Shown: positions 42,930 through 54,546, numbered from the stretch's first letter. The stretch is DNA of 64,000 nt from Cordilura impudica (GCA_963682025.1 OY821521.1:51604016-51668015), one strand, 5' to 3'. The notes: generated by a model from the letters alone, not told the origin. Numbers and translations are program-made.

Positions 42930-44400
42930 TACATTTTCAAGCAAAGGTATTTTCTAAAAAAGAATACTTTTTTAAGAAAATGTACTTTTCAAGAAAAGGT
43001 GCTTTTTTAAAGAATATAAATTTTTTAAGAAAAGGTGCTTTTTTTAAGAATATGTACTTTTTAAGTAAAGGTAAATTTATAAGAAAAAATGTTTTTTGAA
43101 GAAAATGTACTTTCTATGTATTTTTTAAGAAAAAGTACTTCTTTAACAATAGGAACTTTTTCAAGAAAAGGTACTTTTTTAAGAAAAAGTACTTTTTAAG
43201 AAAATATACATTTTTAAGCACATGTACTTTTAAGAGAATATACTTCTTAAAAACGGGTACCTTTTTAATAATAGGTAGTTTTTTTTAAAGAAAATTTAAT
43301 TCTTTAAGAAAGGGTACTTTTTTAAGCAAAATGTACTTTTTTAAGAATAAGTAATTTTTAAGAAATGGATAATTTTCAAACTTTTTAATAAAAAGTTTTT
43401 TTTTTTTTAAGAAAAGGTACTTTTTTAAGAAAGGCTACCTTTTTCATAACGCGTACTTTTGTAATAAAATGTAGTTTTTTATAAAACGGTACATTTTAAG
43501 AATACATAGTACTTTTTTAATAAAATTTACTTTTTAAGAAAAGCTATGTTTTGAAGTCAAGGTACTTCTTTAACAAAATGTAATTTTTTAAGAAAACGTA
43601 TTTTTTAAGTGAAAATGGACTCTTTTCATGAAATGTAATTTTTAAGTACAGGAACTTTTTAACTTTAAAGAAAAGGTGCTTTTTAAGAAAAGGTGTTTTT
43701 TTTTAAGAAAAGTTACTTTTTAAGAATGAGTACTTTTTTTAATAAAATGTACTTTTTTTTACGAACATTCGATTTTGTAAGAAAAATGCATTTTTAAGTA
43801 TATGTACTTTAAAGAAAACGTGTTTTTTAAGAAATTGTGGTTTTTTAGCATAGGTACTTTTTAAGGATGGGTACTTTTTTAATTAAAAAATTTTCCTTTT
43901 TAAGAAAAGTTGCACTTTTAAGTATAGATACTTATTAAGAAAAGCTGTTTTTTAAGAAAATGTATCTTTTTTAAAGAAAATTTACTTTTTTAAGAAAATA
44001 TACTTTTTTAAGAAAATGTACTTTTTTATGAAAACGTACTTTTTTAAGCAAAAGTACATCTTTAAATATCTATAGGTACTTTTTAAGAAAAAGTGGGTTT
44101 TTAAGAAAAGGTACTTTTTAAGAATTTCAACTTATTTTATAACGGGTACTTTTTTTAATAAAATTTACTTTTTATGAAAAGATATTTTATAGGAAGATGT
44201 AGTACTTAAGAAAAGCTTATTTTTAAGAAAAGGTATGTTTTTAAGTAAAAGCTTTGTTTAAAATATAAATTTTTTAAGAAAACGTAATTTTTTTATGAAA
44301 AAAAGGACTCTGTTAAGGACTCTTTTAAGAAAATGTACATTTTTAAGGAAAAAATATATTTTGAAGAACAGGTAATTTAAAAATATAGAAAAGCCAAACT
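42930..44400. repeat. Satellite array 3, ~18 bp unit
   Basis: Same TTTTTTAAGAAAAGGTAC-type unit as 25085-29390, in long but diverged series. Confidence 0.85.
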
Positions 44401-44510
44401 CGTACACTTCCTTCCTCTTTTAAGAAAATGTACATTTTTAAGAAAAAAGTATATTTTGAAGAACAGGTAATTTAAAAATATAGAAAAGCCAAACTCGTAC
44501 ACTTCCTTTT
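44312..44510. repeat. ~98 bp direct duplication at the satellite edge
   Basis: CTCTTTTAAGAAAATGTACA ... AAAGCCAAACTCGTACACTT CC is present at about 44322-44412 and again at about 44417-44508, nearly identical. It marks the join between satellite and the next array. Confidence 0.85.
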
Positions 44511-44649
44511 TTTCTTAAAAAAAATCTATCATAAATAAAAAACCTTTAAAAGAAATTTTTTTTAGACAAACGAACCAAGAATGAGGAAAGCATTATTTGT
44601 ACGCGAAATTTAAAAATTTTGTAAAGAAGCCCTTCCACTGTCTTCTTCA

Positions 44650-45800
44650 TCGCCCAGCCCAAACCCTTCTACCCAGAAACTTGGAATTTGGACTGTAGAT
44701 TCCCCTCTTGGCATACCGATCCACTAAGAAGGGATTTTAAAAATTCTTACATTAAAGGGGTAAATGCGGACAAAAAGTGGGAAAATGGTAAGAAATAAGT
44801 CTAGGAATAAGAAATTTAGTGTGTAGACTCCATCCAAGAAACAAACCTGGGCTCAGGATTTTTTTTTCGTAATCCGTCCATTTAAAGGGGAAACAACGGC
44901 AAAAAAGATAAAAATTGTACCTTTCTGCATTACCTTAACTTAAAATGTATATGAATTTTGGTATACAGACTCCACCGAATACGTGGGCATCAGACCAGAA
45001 TGAATTCATTGCTAATTCTAACGTCTATGAGAGGAAAAACGGCCAAAAAGAGGACAAATTTTACAATTGGTATCTTCTAAAGAAACAAATCTAGGAATAT
45101 GAAATACAGTATGTGGATTCCACTAGAGATACAACCATCAGGTACGAGGAAAACTTTTGGAATTCGGATGTTAAGGGGGGTAAGAACGACCAAAAAGGGG
45201 AAATAATACCTTTTTGCATATTCTTAACATATTAATCTATATACATGAATTTTGTCATACAGACTCCACCGATGTCTGTAGGCATGAATTAATTGGTAGG
45301 GGAGGAAAAACGGCAAAAATTGGGAATAACGAATATAAAAAATGTTTTGTGGATTTCACTAGAGATAGAAACGCCCTATGAGAGGAAAACTTTTGAAAAT
45401 TCGTATGTTAAAGGGGGTAAAAATGGTACCTTTGCATCTTCTTAACATATTAGTCTATATTTATGAATTTTGGTATACAGACACCACCGAATACGTGGGA
45501 ATCAGTCAAGTATGAATTTATCCGTAATTCTAACGTCTAGGGGAGGGAAAATGGCCAAAGAGGGGAAAAATTATACATTTGGTATCTTCTAAACAAGCGA
45601 ATATTAAATATAGTTTGTGGATTCCACTAGAGATAGAAATTCCAATGAGACGAAATCTTTTGGAAATTCGGATGTTAAAGGGGATAAAACGGCCTGTAAG
45701 TGTAAGAGTGTACCTTTTTGCATCTTCTTTACAAAATAATTTAGGAGTGTGAAATTTGATATGTAGATTCCACCGGAGAAGAATAAAATTTGTTTTAATT
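44650..45800. repeat. Higher-order tandem array (GGCCAAAAAGGGG / GACTCCACCGAATACGTGGG)
   Basis: Diverged alternating units. One contains ATACAGACTCCACCGAATAC and GTGGGCATCAG with TTCTAACGTCTA; the other GTGGATTCCACTAGAGATA with AATTCGGATGTTAAAGGGG. Both share ACGGCCAAAAAGGGGA and a CTTCTTAACATATTAATCTA-like core, so they descend from one ~150 bp ancestor; the pair repeats every ~300-340 bp, about three and a half times. GC is higher than in the flanking satellite. The short minus-strand frame at 45604-45819 lies across units and is not a gene. Confidence 0.75.
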
Positions 45801-45955
45801 TCCGATTTTCAATTTTCATATTTCATTTTCCTTTTTTTTTTTTCAATTTTCAATTTTCAGTTTTATTTTTAATTTTTCATTTTTCATTATTCATTATTCA
45901 TTTAAAATATTTCATTTTCCTTTTTTCATTTTTCATTTTTAATTTTTTTTATTAT
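45801..45955. repeat. Low-complexity (ATTTTC)n tract
   Basis: TTTTCAATTTTCATATTTCA-type simple sequence on one strand, about 150 bp. No function implied. Confidence 0.85.
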
Positions 45956-46233
45956 ATCGTGATAGCGATAAAAAATATGTGCAATATTACTAATATAACT
46001 CATGGTAGTTGTGTTTGTTGGTGAATATTGTTGTACAACATTTATTTTCAACCACTAAAATATTACAACAAAACCACTGGTTTTTGGTTTTTTTAGAGGT
46101 GTCTACAAATTTTTGCTTATATCTCACCTCAGTGACTACCGATTTGTTCCATTTTAAATACAGACCTGGTGAAAATAATGGCAAATAATATTATCGTAAC
46201 CATACCCAGGTATATAGCTTATTTTGTGAATGA

Positions 46234-46489
46234 GTGGGACTCGATTCGAGCTGTGATAAGGATCAAGAATATATAGACTTTACAGGGTCGGAAATAAGTT
46301 TTTCGTTGTGTTGCAAACGGAATGACAAGCCTATATATACCTTCTGCCACTGTGGTGTGGAGGGAATAAAAACGAATGGTGTACGAGTTTGGCTATTAAC
46401 CGCAGTATTTGTGATAACATTCATAATTTTACTTGCAATAATTTTTCTTTTTGGACAGAATATACTTACGCAAAACTGCGTAAAATTAT
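46234..46489 (+). other. Open frame with a hydrophobic segment upstream of a LINE relic
   Basis: The 141-codon frame 46234-46659 starts MGLDSSCDKDQEY and has a strong hydrophobic run (VWLLTAVFVITFIILLAIIF) at about residues 51-70. Its last ~50 residues are LINE RNase H (next entry), so the frame is a chimera and probably not a protein gene. The N-terminal part is unrecognised. Confidence 0.3.
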
Positions 46490-46940
46490 TGAGTTTTATT
46501 AAATTTCACGATCATTTAAGCACAATCGTGCATGTCCCTGGCTATAGAGATTTTTACGGAGATCAATGGGCAGGTTGTGCTCTTGATGCTTCTTCTTCAT
46601 TGTCCTTCACAATACTACTGGGAACCATTAAGGGAGGAGTTTTCGTGCACTTCCTATGAGCAGATAGATGGAAGAAGATGGACACATGCCGAACTGCAAC
46701 TTAAGATGGACTAAATCTCTCTTCAGTAGGAGTAGAAGGAACATATCAAGGCTAACACTCGAGTAGATGGTTCATTGGCTGATCGCTAAATTTGCTCGGA
46801 ATCGCACTTCAGCACAATGATCACTCTCGCAGCTGCGGAACACCTGGAGAAGAGGTGACAGCATATCATCTCTAGGCAGTCACATACTAGACGACCTATC
46901 TGGAACGTCGGACTTAAATATGACAGATCTTATTAGCTAA
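46490..46940 (+). pseudogene. LINE ORF2 RNase H end and C-terminal tail, broken
   Basis: HDHLSTIVHVPGYRDFYGDQ with WAGCALDA matches the RNase H block (vWVPGHrdi.GNe.AD.lAr.g). LLGTIKGGVF matches its distal end (PLGtIkG). After a frame change: SRRNISRLTLE, MVHWLIAKFARNR, NDHSRSCGTPGEEVTAYHL (CRSC...E..e...HLLC zinc-knuckle-like tail with Cys lost) and LGSHILDDLSGTSDLN, a typical end of insect R1/LOA-type ORF2. Several frameshifts and stops. The RT and endonuclease are absent. A different LINE lineage from 4631-7050, which shows no RNase H. Confidence 0.7.
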
Positions 46941-47168
46941 CATAATATCACAGGTTCAAACTGGTACTTTTGAAATATTCCTTTCACAGACGGTGAATTG
47001 CCACTTAAACCAACCACCCAACCATGTCTTATATGCCATTGGATAAGCCTTGGAAATACCTTTCATATGATGTCCAATTTAAATATTGTATCTTTGGATC
47101 AAATGTGAAAAATATCCTCCTGAATATTAGATTGGGTAGCTAAAACATATTATTTCTCTCTCTCCTCG

Positions 47169-47199
<31 letters not shown>

Positions 47200-47514
47200 A
47201 GGCAAATCTAATAATTTTTATTAATTTATATTTACGAAAGCCTTAAGAATTTTAGATTAAACATATTATTCATTCAAGTTGCTGCAATTGCATTGCTGAC
47301 ATTTTGTTTTTAATATATTTGAAACGTCAAGTGTAGTTTTTTATACGAAACTGAAAATATTTTTTATTTCTTTGATTTTAACAAAATTCATCAATGATCA
47401 TCCCATTTTGTCAGTGCAACTGCATGGACAAGTACTTTGATTGACTGTTTTTTTTTTGTTTTCTTTCATATATTATTTCTTTTCGTTGCTTTGAGTTGTA
47501 GTTATTCGATTTAA
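46941..47514. other. No gene seen; (CT)n microsatellite
   Basis: TCTCTC repeats at about 47155-47197, otherwise anonymous. The TTAA at 47511-47514 is the left target site of the next element. Confidence 0.5.
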
Positions 47515-47965
47515 CCCCTTAACCGCGGCTGGGTATTGAAATACCCCCAAAAATTTTTAAAAAAAATGTTTAAATTCCGGTGAGATATGTATATCGCGAA
47601 TAGGGTTTCAAAGAGCAAGGATATGGGTTTGGAAAATTAGGCCAAAGTAAAATCGTGTCCACTATTTTACAAAAAAAAATATCTTACTTGGGTGAGATCA
47701 CTCACCGGGACACAGGTATGATTTCATGGCATTAGTATTTAAACATTTCACTCTTAACGAGTTCTACAATCATGTGAAATATGTTTGCTTCTATTTAAAG
47801 AGTTCATTTATTAGAAAACAAGTAAAAAAAAATTATCTGGACCGAGTGTATGGTGATCTACACCATAATGGTGGTATCAGAAAATATTAAAAATTGCCCT
47901 TAATAATACATATATCTAAAGTTACGTCAAAATCTGCAAAGGAATGGATGTAAGCCTGTAATGGG
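47515..47965. mobile_element. TTAA-flanked MITE (putative)
   Basis: TTAA on both sides (47511-47514 and 47966-47969), outermost bases CCC...GGG, internal hairpins GGGTATTGAAATACCC and GGTGAGATCACTCACC. Length 451 bp. TTAA and CCC ends fit a piggyBac-like MITE, but the terminal repeats are only ~7-8 bp and AT-rich DNA gives TTAA often. Confidence 0.4.
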
Positions 47966-47969
47966 TTAA

Positions 47970-48758
47970 GCAGTTACATCTTCAGAGAAATTTTTTTTTT
48001 ATAGTTTACTGTCCAAAAGGAGAAACTTTATGCCATAAACATTCAATTAAGTTGTGTGTTGTAAGCGAAAAGTATTTTTCAATCTAACCACAAAAAAATC
48101 TTCAACAAATCCAATAGTATTACAGTGCTTTTATTGGAATGTTTAGATTTCAAAATACTACAAACAATAAATCGTAATTTCATTGAAATGCACCTGATAT
48201 TAAAAATAAATATATCTATGAAATTTTGTATAACAACATTTATTTTTGTATACAAATAAAACGTAAATTAAAAAATTCTGTTTAATGTACTTCAAAATCC
48301 CAATTTATGAATTGTGATAAAACTTATTGAAATTAATTCATTCTTTCCAGTAGACAATCTATATATGATCGTTTACTTTTTAGCTCTAAATAAGGATTAA
48401 ATTTTTCAAAAAAAAAATTTACCGACCTACGATGTCGCTAGTGTCAAATGAAAGTGGATATTGTAGAAAATTTTATACAATTTTTTTACACACATCACAT
48501 CAGTACTAAAGTATGTTAAGAATGACCTTTCTAATTTTTAAGATTTTCTCATGTGGAAAGAAAATTTTTGTTATTTTGATGGGCGATGCACGAGTATTTT
48601 AAAACAAAACCAAAAATTTTAATTAATAAAGCTAAAAGGATGAAATTTGAGTATGTATAATAACTTTATATCTTAAGCCTTAACATAAATTATTGGAAAT
48701 TTCAAGGATATTAAAGGATAAAATGTGAAAGGAATATTCTTTTCATTTTTTGACGTAA
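47970..48758. other. No gene seen
   Basis: AT-rich non-coding sequence without recognised repeats. Confidence 0.4.
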
Positions 48759-49085
48759 TCTATAACATTAATATAGTAGGCTACTTCTTGTGACCGATGT
48801 TTTGTTCTACCGTTTAATCCCGATATTGACCAAACGTACATTATTTGAAAGATATTTCTTTTTAGGCGTCTTGCAGATTTACAGATTTTTAAATTTTTTC
48901 CTTTATTTTGAGTAAATTGCATTTAAAGTTGCTACTAACACATACATAAAATTATACATATGTATATGTATGCAATGTGTGTTTTATTAAATTTGTTAAT
49001 GTGTTTGTTAATGCGTTTGTAATCTTCATTCACAATAATAATAAACCATAAAACCACTCGAACTTCGAGCGCTGGAATCTGCTCG
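48759..49085 (+). mobile_element. Helitron copy 6 (plus strand)
   Basis: 5' A|TCTATAACATTAATATAG, then GGCTACTTCTTGTGACCGAT, ending with the palindrome ACTCGAACTTCGAGC and TCTGCTCG (CTCG in place of CTAG). About 50 bp next to the hairpin are deleted. Confidence 0.78.
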
Positions 49086-51582
49086 TCTTATTAAATAAAC
49101 ACCCATAAAATTGCAAGGATTTTTCTTAAACATTTGAAACTAATAGCGATATCGGAAGACGAAACAGAGTATTTAAGTATATATTTTTTTAAATGTAGTC
49201 CTTTGAAAATTTAACATCACTTTAAAAGGAAACAAGATGTAAACTTTAGTTTCGTGGGAATATAAATGAAATCGGCTAGAAGACTTAACCAAGATATATT
49301 AGCCTTCTTTGTACGCAGCGAGGATTTCAATATTGATTGGTCTCTTCAGCACAGGCCATTTAATCAACCACGTCATTTGTTTACTTGGAAACTGCCGATA
49401 TTGAAAAATCGAACAGTTTTACTGACCTTGTCCTGATGTTCAGTATGATGCTCTTTAAAATTATTATATTTTTCAGTATCTTACTATTATCTCTCTATTC
49501 GGTTTCACCCGCCTATAAAAATGTATATGAAAAACACCGTATAATTGTTTTTTTTTAATTTTCTAGCTCACTCATTCTTTTAAAAGTCCCTTTGACCCCG
49601 AATCCATACCAGACTAATTCCGAAGATGAAGACGACATCTTCTTCATGTTATGTAAAAATTAAGAGAAAAAGTACCGCCTGACTAATGGACAGTCAGGCG
49701 GTACTTTGTATGATTTAATTAATTCTAAGAAATAACATTGAGGACTTATTTTCTTAAATTAACCCGTGGGGTGCTCTTGATGTTGAAAAAGTATGAAAAA
49801 TCACATTATTTTCAAATCCGCTGAAATTAAAACGCTGCCCTCGCAAAATTAAGAATAGGATACCTACAATATATGGCACTTTTAATCAGATATATTTTGC
49901 TAATACCACCTTAAAGTCCAATCGTTGATTTCGATAAATTTCTTGAACAAAATTTTAAAAGAAGTAAAATTGGAGATTTTGAAATAGTGCTAAAAAGTAC
50001 GTCCCGTTTTGATATTAATTTAGAACGGCATAACAATAGACGAGATGCAAAATACTTTATATACGATCATTTTGGGATCAGGAAAATGCAAAAATGTTGT
50101 TGTTGTAAATTATTGCAATGTCTTTAAAAATGTAAGCTCGATTTTCTTAATCAAGTGGTCTGCGGCGCATTTTTTGCATGTGGAACTTGATATAACTTGG
50201 CTGTTTTTCAACCGATAATTGATTTTGTTGTTTTATTAGAAAGATAATTTCCTATAGATTATGTTTTATTAATTAATTTAATTGAAACGCAATTATAAAT
50301 AACAAAATTTTTGTGAAAACTTATTTTTTTTGATAATTTTTACATGTAAATTCATATTTGAACTTTGAACTCAAAGCGCGTCCAGAAAGTATTGTCCGAT
50401 TTGGCTTAAATTGTGCGCACTAAAGTTTTAGATCCAGTGTCACAATAATCTGACCCGCACGTCTTGAAATTTCAAAAAAATGGCTGTCACCCTACTGTCC
50501 ATACTATGCTGAATCCCGCTTATCTACATAATCTGGTAGTTTGTATGAACGACATTTAAGCTAAATAGAGGAAGAGGCACCAGTGTGAACTACACAATCA
50601 TGGAACGAATAGACTTGGATCTCATTCATGCTCTATATATCTATTTTATCTCACTTCTCACTACAAGCAAAACTCATCCGAAATGACATCTCGAAATGAA
50701 GAATGGAATAAAGTAGTGGGATTATAGCCTAAGGTTTTATTCTTCAAGGAATCCGTGCTATAAATTAGTAATTTCACATTCAAAAAACGTACAGAATTTC
50801 CATGTTTGGAAACTTCGTTTTTAAGTTTCTTGACCTGACTCAAAAGAGGGGTTGCAATGACATTTTCCTTTCCAACTTTAATTGATTCACTATATCATTG
50901 GCAAAATTTATGGTGTTCAGTAGATATTATTACGACACCAGTTCTATTAAAATAGTGGACTTATCACTGAGGCCCGAATTTTCATCAGTAGTACTCTTAA
51001 CTAGTTGAATCCATAGATTTTCATTTAGCGGACAACATATTACAAAGAAATCTCTCGTTTATTTCCTCTTTTAATATACAGAACGTGGGATCCGAATATA
51101 ATATTTTCTTTTTAAATTCGCATAACTAACCTATGATAAATAGATCGCATAATTTAAAGAGTCAATTGCATAAGATTTCACAGTCACGCACTGACTCAAA
51201 ACCGCCATCGAACTATAGAAAAAAATTTAACTTCATTACTTAACCTGTCAGAATTTACATTGTATGACTGGCAAACTAAATTCATAATCAAAGTTAGTAA
51301 TAGTGAAGGGCTGACTAACATTAAATTCCCTTTGAAGGTTTGCTGAACAATTTTAGTTAGACAATTAAAAGGTACCTTCAGACATTTTTAAATTGCCTCT
51401 TATTTGTAATAATAATTTAATAACTTTAGCTATTTTTCAAAGAATAAACAGACTTTACGAAAGCTTACTAAACAAATGAAATAATATGTACGAACAGTTA
51501 TTGTAGCAATTGATCATATACCTTCAAAAGTGAAGGTATATGAAAAAGTTCAAATATGTTGATATATTCGGATTAAATGTAT
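49086..51582. other. No gene recognised; one strong hairpin
   Basis: Mostly anonymous. A 57-codon plus frame (49266-49439, MKSARRLNQDILAFFVRSED...) and a 60-codon minus frame (50843-50661, MSQVKKLKNEVSKHGNSVRF...) have no motif I recognise. The latter lies in a region (50660-51000) that could be an eroded element, but I cannot support a family. An 11 bp-arm hairpin ATATACCTTC-AAAAGT-GAAGGTATAT is at about 51518-51543. Confidence 0.35.
49669..49707. repeat. Perfect 16 bp GC-rich hairpin
   Basis: AAAGTACCGCCTGACT (49669-49684), loop AATGGAC, AGTCAGGCGGTACTTT (49692-49707). Unusually GC-rich for this region. Role unknown. Confidence 0.9.
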
Positions 51583-51590
51583 ACTCTAGG

Positions 51591-52926
51591 CAGAGTTCAG
51601 AAAAAATACCAATTGCATAAAAAACTCGTACATACAAACATAGCTCAGGCCAACAAACACATATTTTTAGTTTCATATCAATTATGTATAATTGACCAAT
51701 CAAATCCATGCTTTGGCAACACAAATGATAGCAATAACGCGAGAATGTTTTTTAAGAATGAAGAAGTTTCCTTAGAAATAACAAAACTTGATCTAGAGTT
51801 AATTAACAGAATGCATATAATACTTATCGTCGTGCCATGTGGTCACGAGGTCAATAGTGAAAAGTTTAGGTAACAAAATGTCATCTACCCTTTATAAAAT
51901 TTATTTCTGCACTTACCGGAAATAATATCCAATGCCCTTTTGCTGATTGATGAGAGGAAGCACAAGATAATAGAAAAGAGTTTTCAAAACTTAAGACATA
52001 TTTAATAGATTTCATTTCCACTAGGAGTAAAACTAATAAAAAAAATGCACACAAAAAACGCAGTTGGCATTGGAATTATTAATTCTACCCAGAGTTCAGA
52101 AAAAAACACACACTGAATAAGAAAACTCTTACATATGTGTAAACAAACATAGCTCAGACCAACAAACACATATTTTTAGTTTCATATCAATTATGTGTGT
52201 TTCTAAATTTTGTACGGTGCCCAGCACAATCATAACTGTATTTCGTTTTAATATTTCGTTATCTACACGAACATTTTTCTTTCACGTATTTTTTGTTTCG
52301 AACACACATAAACCACACAGATTCAAGTGTAGCTTTATTTTAAGTTCATTTTCTTGCACGTGTACTACTAAAAAAAAAAACAGAACATGTTCTTCAATGC
52401 GTACTCATGATCGGAAAAATCTGAAAAACCCCTATAATAACGACAACAATTGTTTCAACCAAATTTATTAAAAAAAATCTAAAATAATTCATTAGCAGTT
52501 AAAAAAAAGAATAATAAAAAGATAATAATAAAAACAAAAAAAAAAATTAAAATAAAAGATAATAATAAAATAGAAAACAGAGAAATTTTCTTTGTTTATG
52601 ACTTAATTTCGTTTTTTTTTTCGATCGCGAGTGGGTAATGTTTTAATTTTTAGATGTACGCGTTCATGTTCTGTTTTTTTAGCAGTACACGTGCAAGATA
52701 TCGAACTTAAAATAAAGCTACACTCGAATATGTTCGAAACAAAAAATACATGATAGAAAAATGTTCGTGTAGGGAACGAAATATTAAAACGAAACACAGC
52801 CATGATTGTGTTGGGCACCATACAAAATTTAGATATACATATAATTGATATGAAAATAATAATATGTGTTGGCTGCTTTAGAACAGATCATTGTGTGTAT
52901 TTCATGTGTGTATTTTCTGAACCTTG
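51591..52926. mobile_element. Larger relative of the foldback MITE, with coding remnant
   Basis: Left end CAGAGTTCAGAAAAAATACC (51591), right end reversed CAAGGTTCAGAAAATACACA (to 52926). Outside them ACTCTAGG (51583-51590) and ACTCCAGG (52927-52934) match 7 of 8, a slightly decayed 8 bp duplication. Inside are a transposase-like remnant (51697-51960), a second left-type arm (52090-52392) and the right arm (52603-52926), the last two forming the same inverted pair as in 15268-15993. Poly(A)/T and AATAATAAA simple sequence fills 52500-52600. Confidence 0.65.
51697..51960 (+). pseudogene. Transposase-like remnant inside the hAT-type element
   Basis: SNPCFGNTNDSNNARMFFKN with EEVSLEITKLDLELINRMHI and VVPCGHEVNSEKFR, a stop, then EEAQDNRKEF in another frame near 51950. 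I recall the arrangement GNTNDGNTARRFF...eiTgiD.eLI.RF......cGy.I......EEAQeaRNKd from uncharacterised transposon proteins of aphids and other insects. The family name is not known to me. Only a fragment is left, with at least one stop and one frame change. Being inside matched ends with an 8 bp duplication, it may derive from the autonomous parent of the foldback family. Confidence 0.5.
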
Positions 52927-53179
52927 ACTCCAGGACATAGCTCCGTATAAAACTTTATAATTTTTTTCTTTAAAATATCGAAAAAAAATCTTTGCCGCAA
53001 ATTATTTCATTTACATCTCATAAAAAAGAGTTTCCCAACAATTTTTTTTGCCAGCTTCTTATTTCGGCTTCTCGCAAGTAATTAATCTTCCTTTCTTTAA
53101 ACTTTTTATTCACAACCGATCAGTTTTACCAAAGAGTTTAAATAAGGAACGATTTTTTGTTTCCCCATTCTCCAATCAT

Positions 53180-53345
53180 AGATTTGTATACAGTTATCTC
53201 TTATAAATATATGGAGAAACGTTCAGCAACATGTCTGATCTTTCAAAATAAATGTTTCAGGATCTTAATAAGCCAGGAATCATAACAGTTATGTCTTTTA
53301 TCATAAAAGTCACAACATAATAGCTTTTTTTATTTTTATTTTCTT
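53180..53345 (+). repeat. Diverged direct repeat of 55270-55400
   Basis: TATATGGAGAAACGTTCAGC with AACATGTCTGATCTTTCAAA, then AACAGTTATGTCTTTTATCA and AAAGTCACAACATAAT, corresponds to TATATGGGTAAACGGTCTGC, AACATGAATGATGTTTCAAA, AACTGTTATATATTTCATCA, GAAATCACAAAATAA at 55288-55382. Function unknown. Confidence 0.6.
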
Positions 53346-53409
53346 TAAAACAAAAACAAATGTTATTTTTGAGTTTTTTTGATTTCGAGCTGTAATAAAA
53401 TTTATTTTT

Positions 53410-54012
53410 ATGCTGGCTACACACCAGGCAACGGTTGCATCAACCAACGAAAAATATCAAAAAGTTTTGATATTTCTGTTTGGTTGAGGCAACCGTTGAT
53501 ACGTGTGTATCATTGTTGCTACAACACATTGAAGCAACGTGTTTTGTTTGTTAACTACACACGTGGCAACGAATGCCGCAACCTCATTACTGTGAGGAGC
53601 TGTGGTACAGAAAAGACACAAGCGGAAGAAAAGTATAATTTAATTTTTTATTATATTCTATTTTTAATTGTTCGTATGCTTTTCTTTAGATTTTTATTTT
53701 TATATTTTTCACAAGTTACGTCCCATAGCTCTCTCAAATTTTTATATTCGTTAATAAAATCAACATAATTTTCATTATTCTCAATAGCCATTTTCTTGTT
53801 TTCCTGCTTTCCGCTTAACATTACTCCGCACGAACCTTTCTATTCGCTTGTTTTCGATGAACTGAAGAAGTAAATGCAGTAAATAATGATACACACGTAG
53901 CAACGGTTGCCTCAACTAAGCCAAAATATCAAAACTTTTTGATATTTCTGGCAACGGTTGATACAACACGAAAATCAATGGGCAACAGAGCTACACACTA
54001 GGCAACGGATGA
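53410..54012 (-). mobile_element. Harbinger-type non-autonomous element with MADF gene fragment (putative)
   Basis: Bounded by related motifs CTACACACCAGGCAACGG (about 53416) and CTACACACTAGGCAACGG (about 53992), with hairpins between: GGCAACGGTTG...CAACCGTTG at 53428-53500 and AAAATATCAAAA-C-TTTTTGATATTT at about 53920-53948. It carries a MADF-domain remnant on the minus strand. PIF/Harbinger elements commonly encode a MADF/Myb-like accessory protein. Exact ends are unresolved. Confidence 0.5.
53600..53791 (-). pseudogene. MADF-domain (Harbinger accessory protein) fragment
   Basis: ATG at 53791 reads MAIENNENYVDFINEYKNLR with ELWDVTCEKYKNKNLKK; a frame change near 53685 continues KAYEQLKIEYNKKLNYTFLP. 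The pattern FI..Yk...eLWd.....YKNK..R..Ay..L is the MADF fold (a Myb/SANT-like DNA-binding domain). No other domain remains. One frameshift. Confidence 0.6.
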
Positions 54013-54063
54013 TACCCATCCATCTTCAGGGAGCCTTTTTATTTAAAAACTCATTTAACATTT

Positions 54064-54546
54064 TTATACCTTTCACACCACTGTGCAGAGGGTATATATC
54101 TTTTTTCATTTCGTTTGTAACGCATCGAAAAATGGACTTACGACCCCATAAAGTATTTCTGATTCTTATAACAATTCCAATCGATATAGCGATGTCGGTT
54201 CGTCCGTCTATCCGTCTGTCGGTCTATTGAAACACAGTCATTCACAAATTAAACTGTTTTCCTGGGTAAGCTTTGGATAATATTGTTTGCCATTTATGGT
54301 GTTATAAATCGGGCATCATTGTATCAAGACTTGATTTAAAATATTGAGACACCTGTAACACTGTTACAAATGCTGAGAATTGAGTGTGCTTGTTGTAATA
54401 ATTTAGTAGTAATTTATCAAATTGTGTATTTTTCAAAAATTTTGTTTGCATCTGTTATAAGTAGTGCAACAAGTCCAGATCTTAATGTAAACATAATAAT
54501 GGAGGGTATCATAAATTCATCATAGACGAATTTAACAGTCTTACTT
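54064..54546 (+). mobile_element. Second DINE-like family, full-length copy
   Basis: Starts TTTTTATACCTTTCACACCA with CTGTGCAGAGGGTATATATC, then ACGACCCCATAAAGTATTTC, CGATATAGCGATGTCGGTTC, GTCCGTCTATCCGTCTGTCGG, and ends AACAGTCTTACTT. Same plan as DINE-1 but a distinct sequence family. A second copy, split by a MITE, is at 56404-57647. Confidence 0.75.

Noticed and set aside
53379..53768. 129-codon plus frame through the Harbinger-like element
   Set aside because: It reads through hairpin motifs; the credible coding signal here is the MADF remnant on the other strand.
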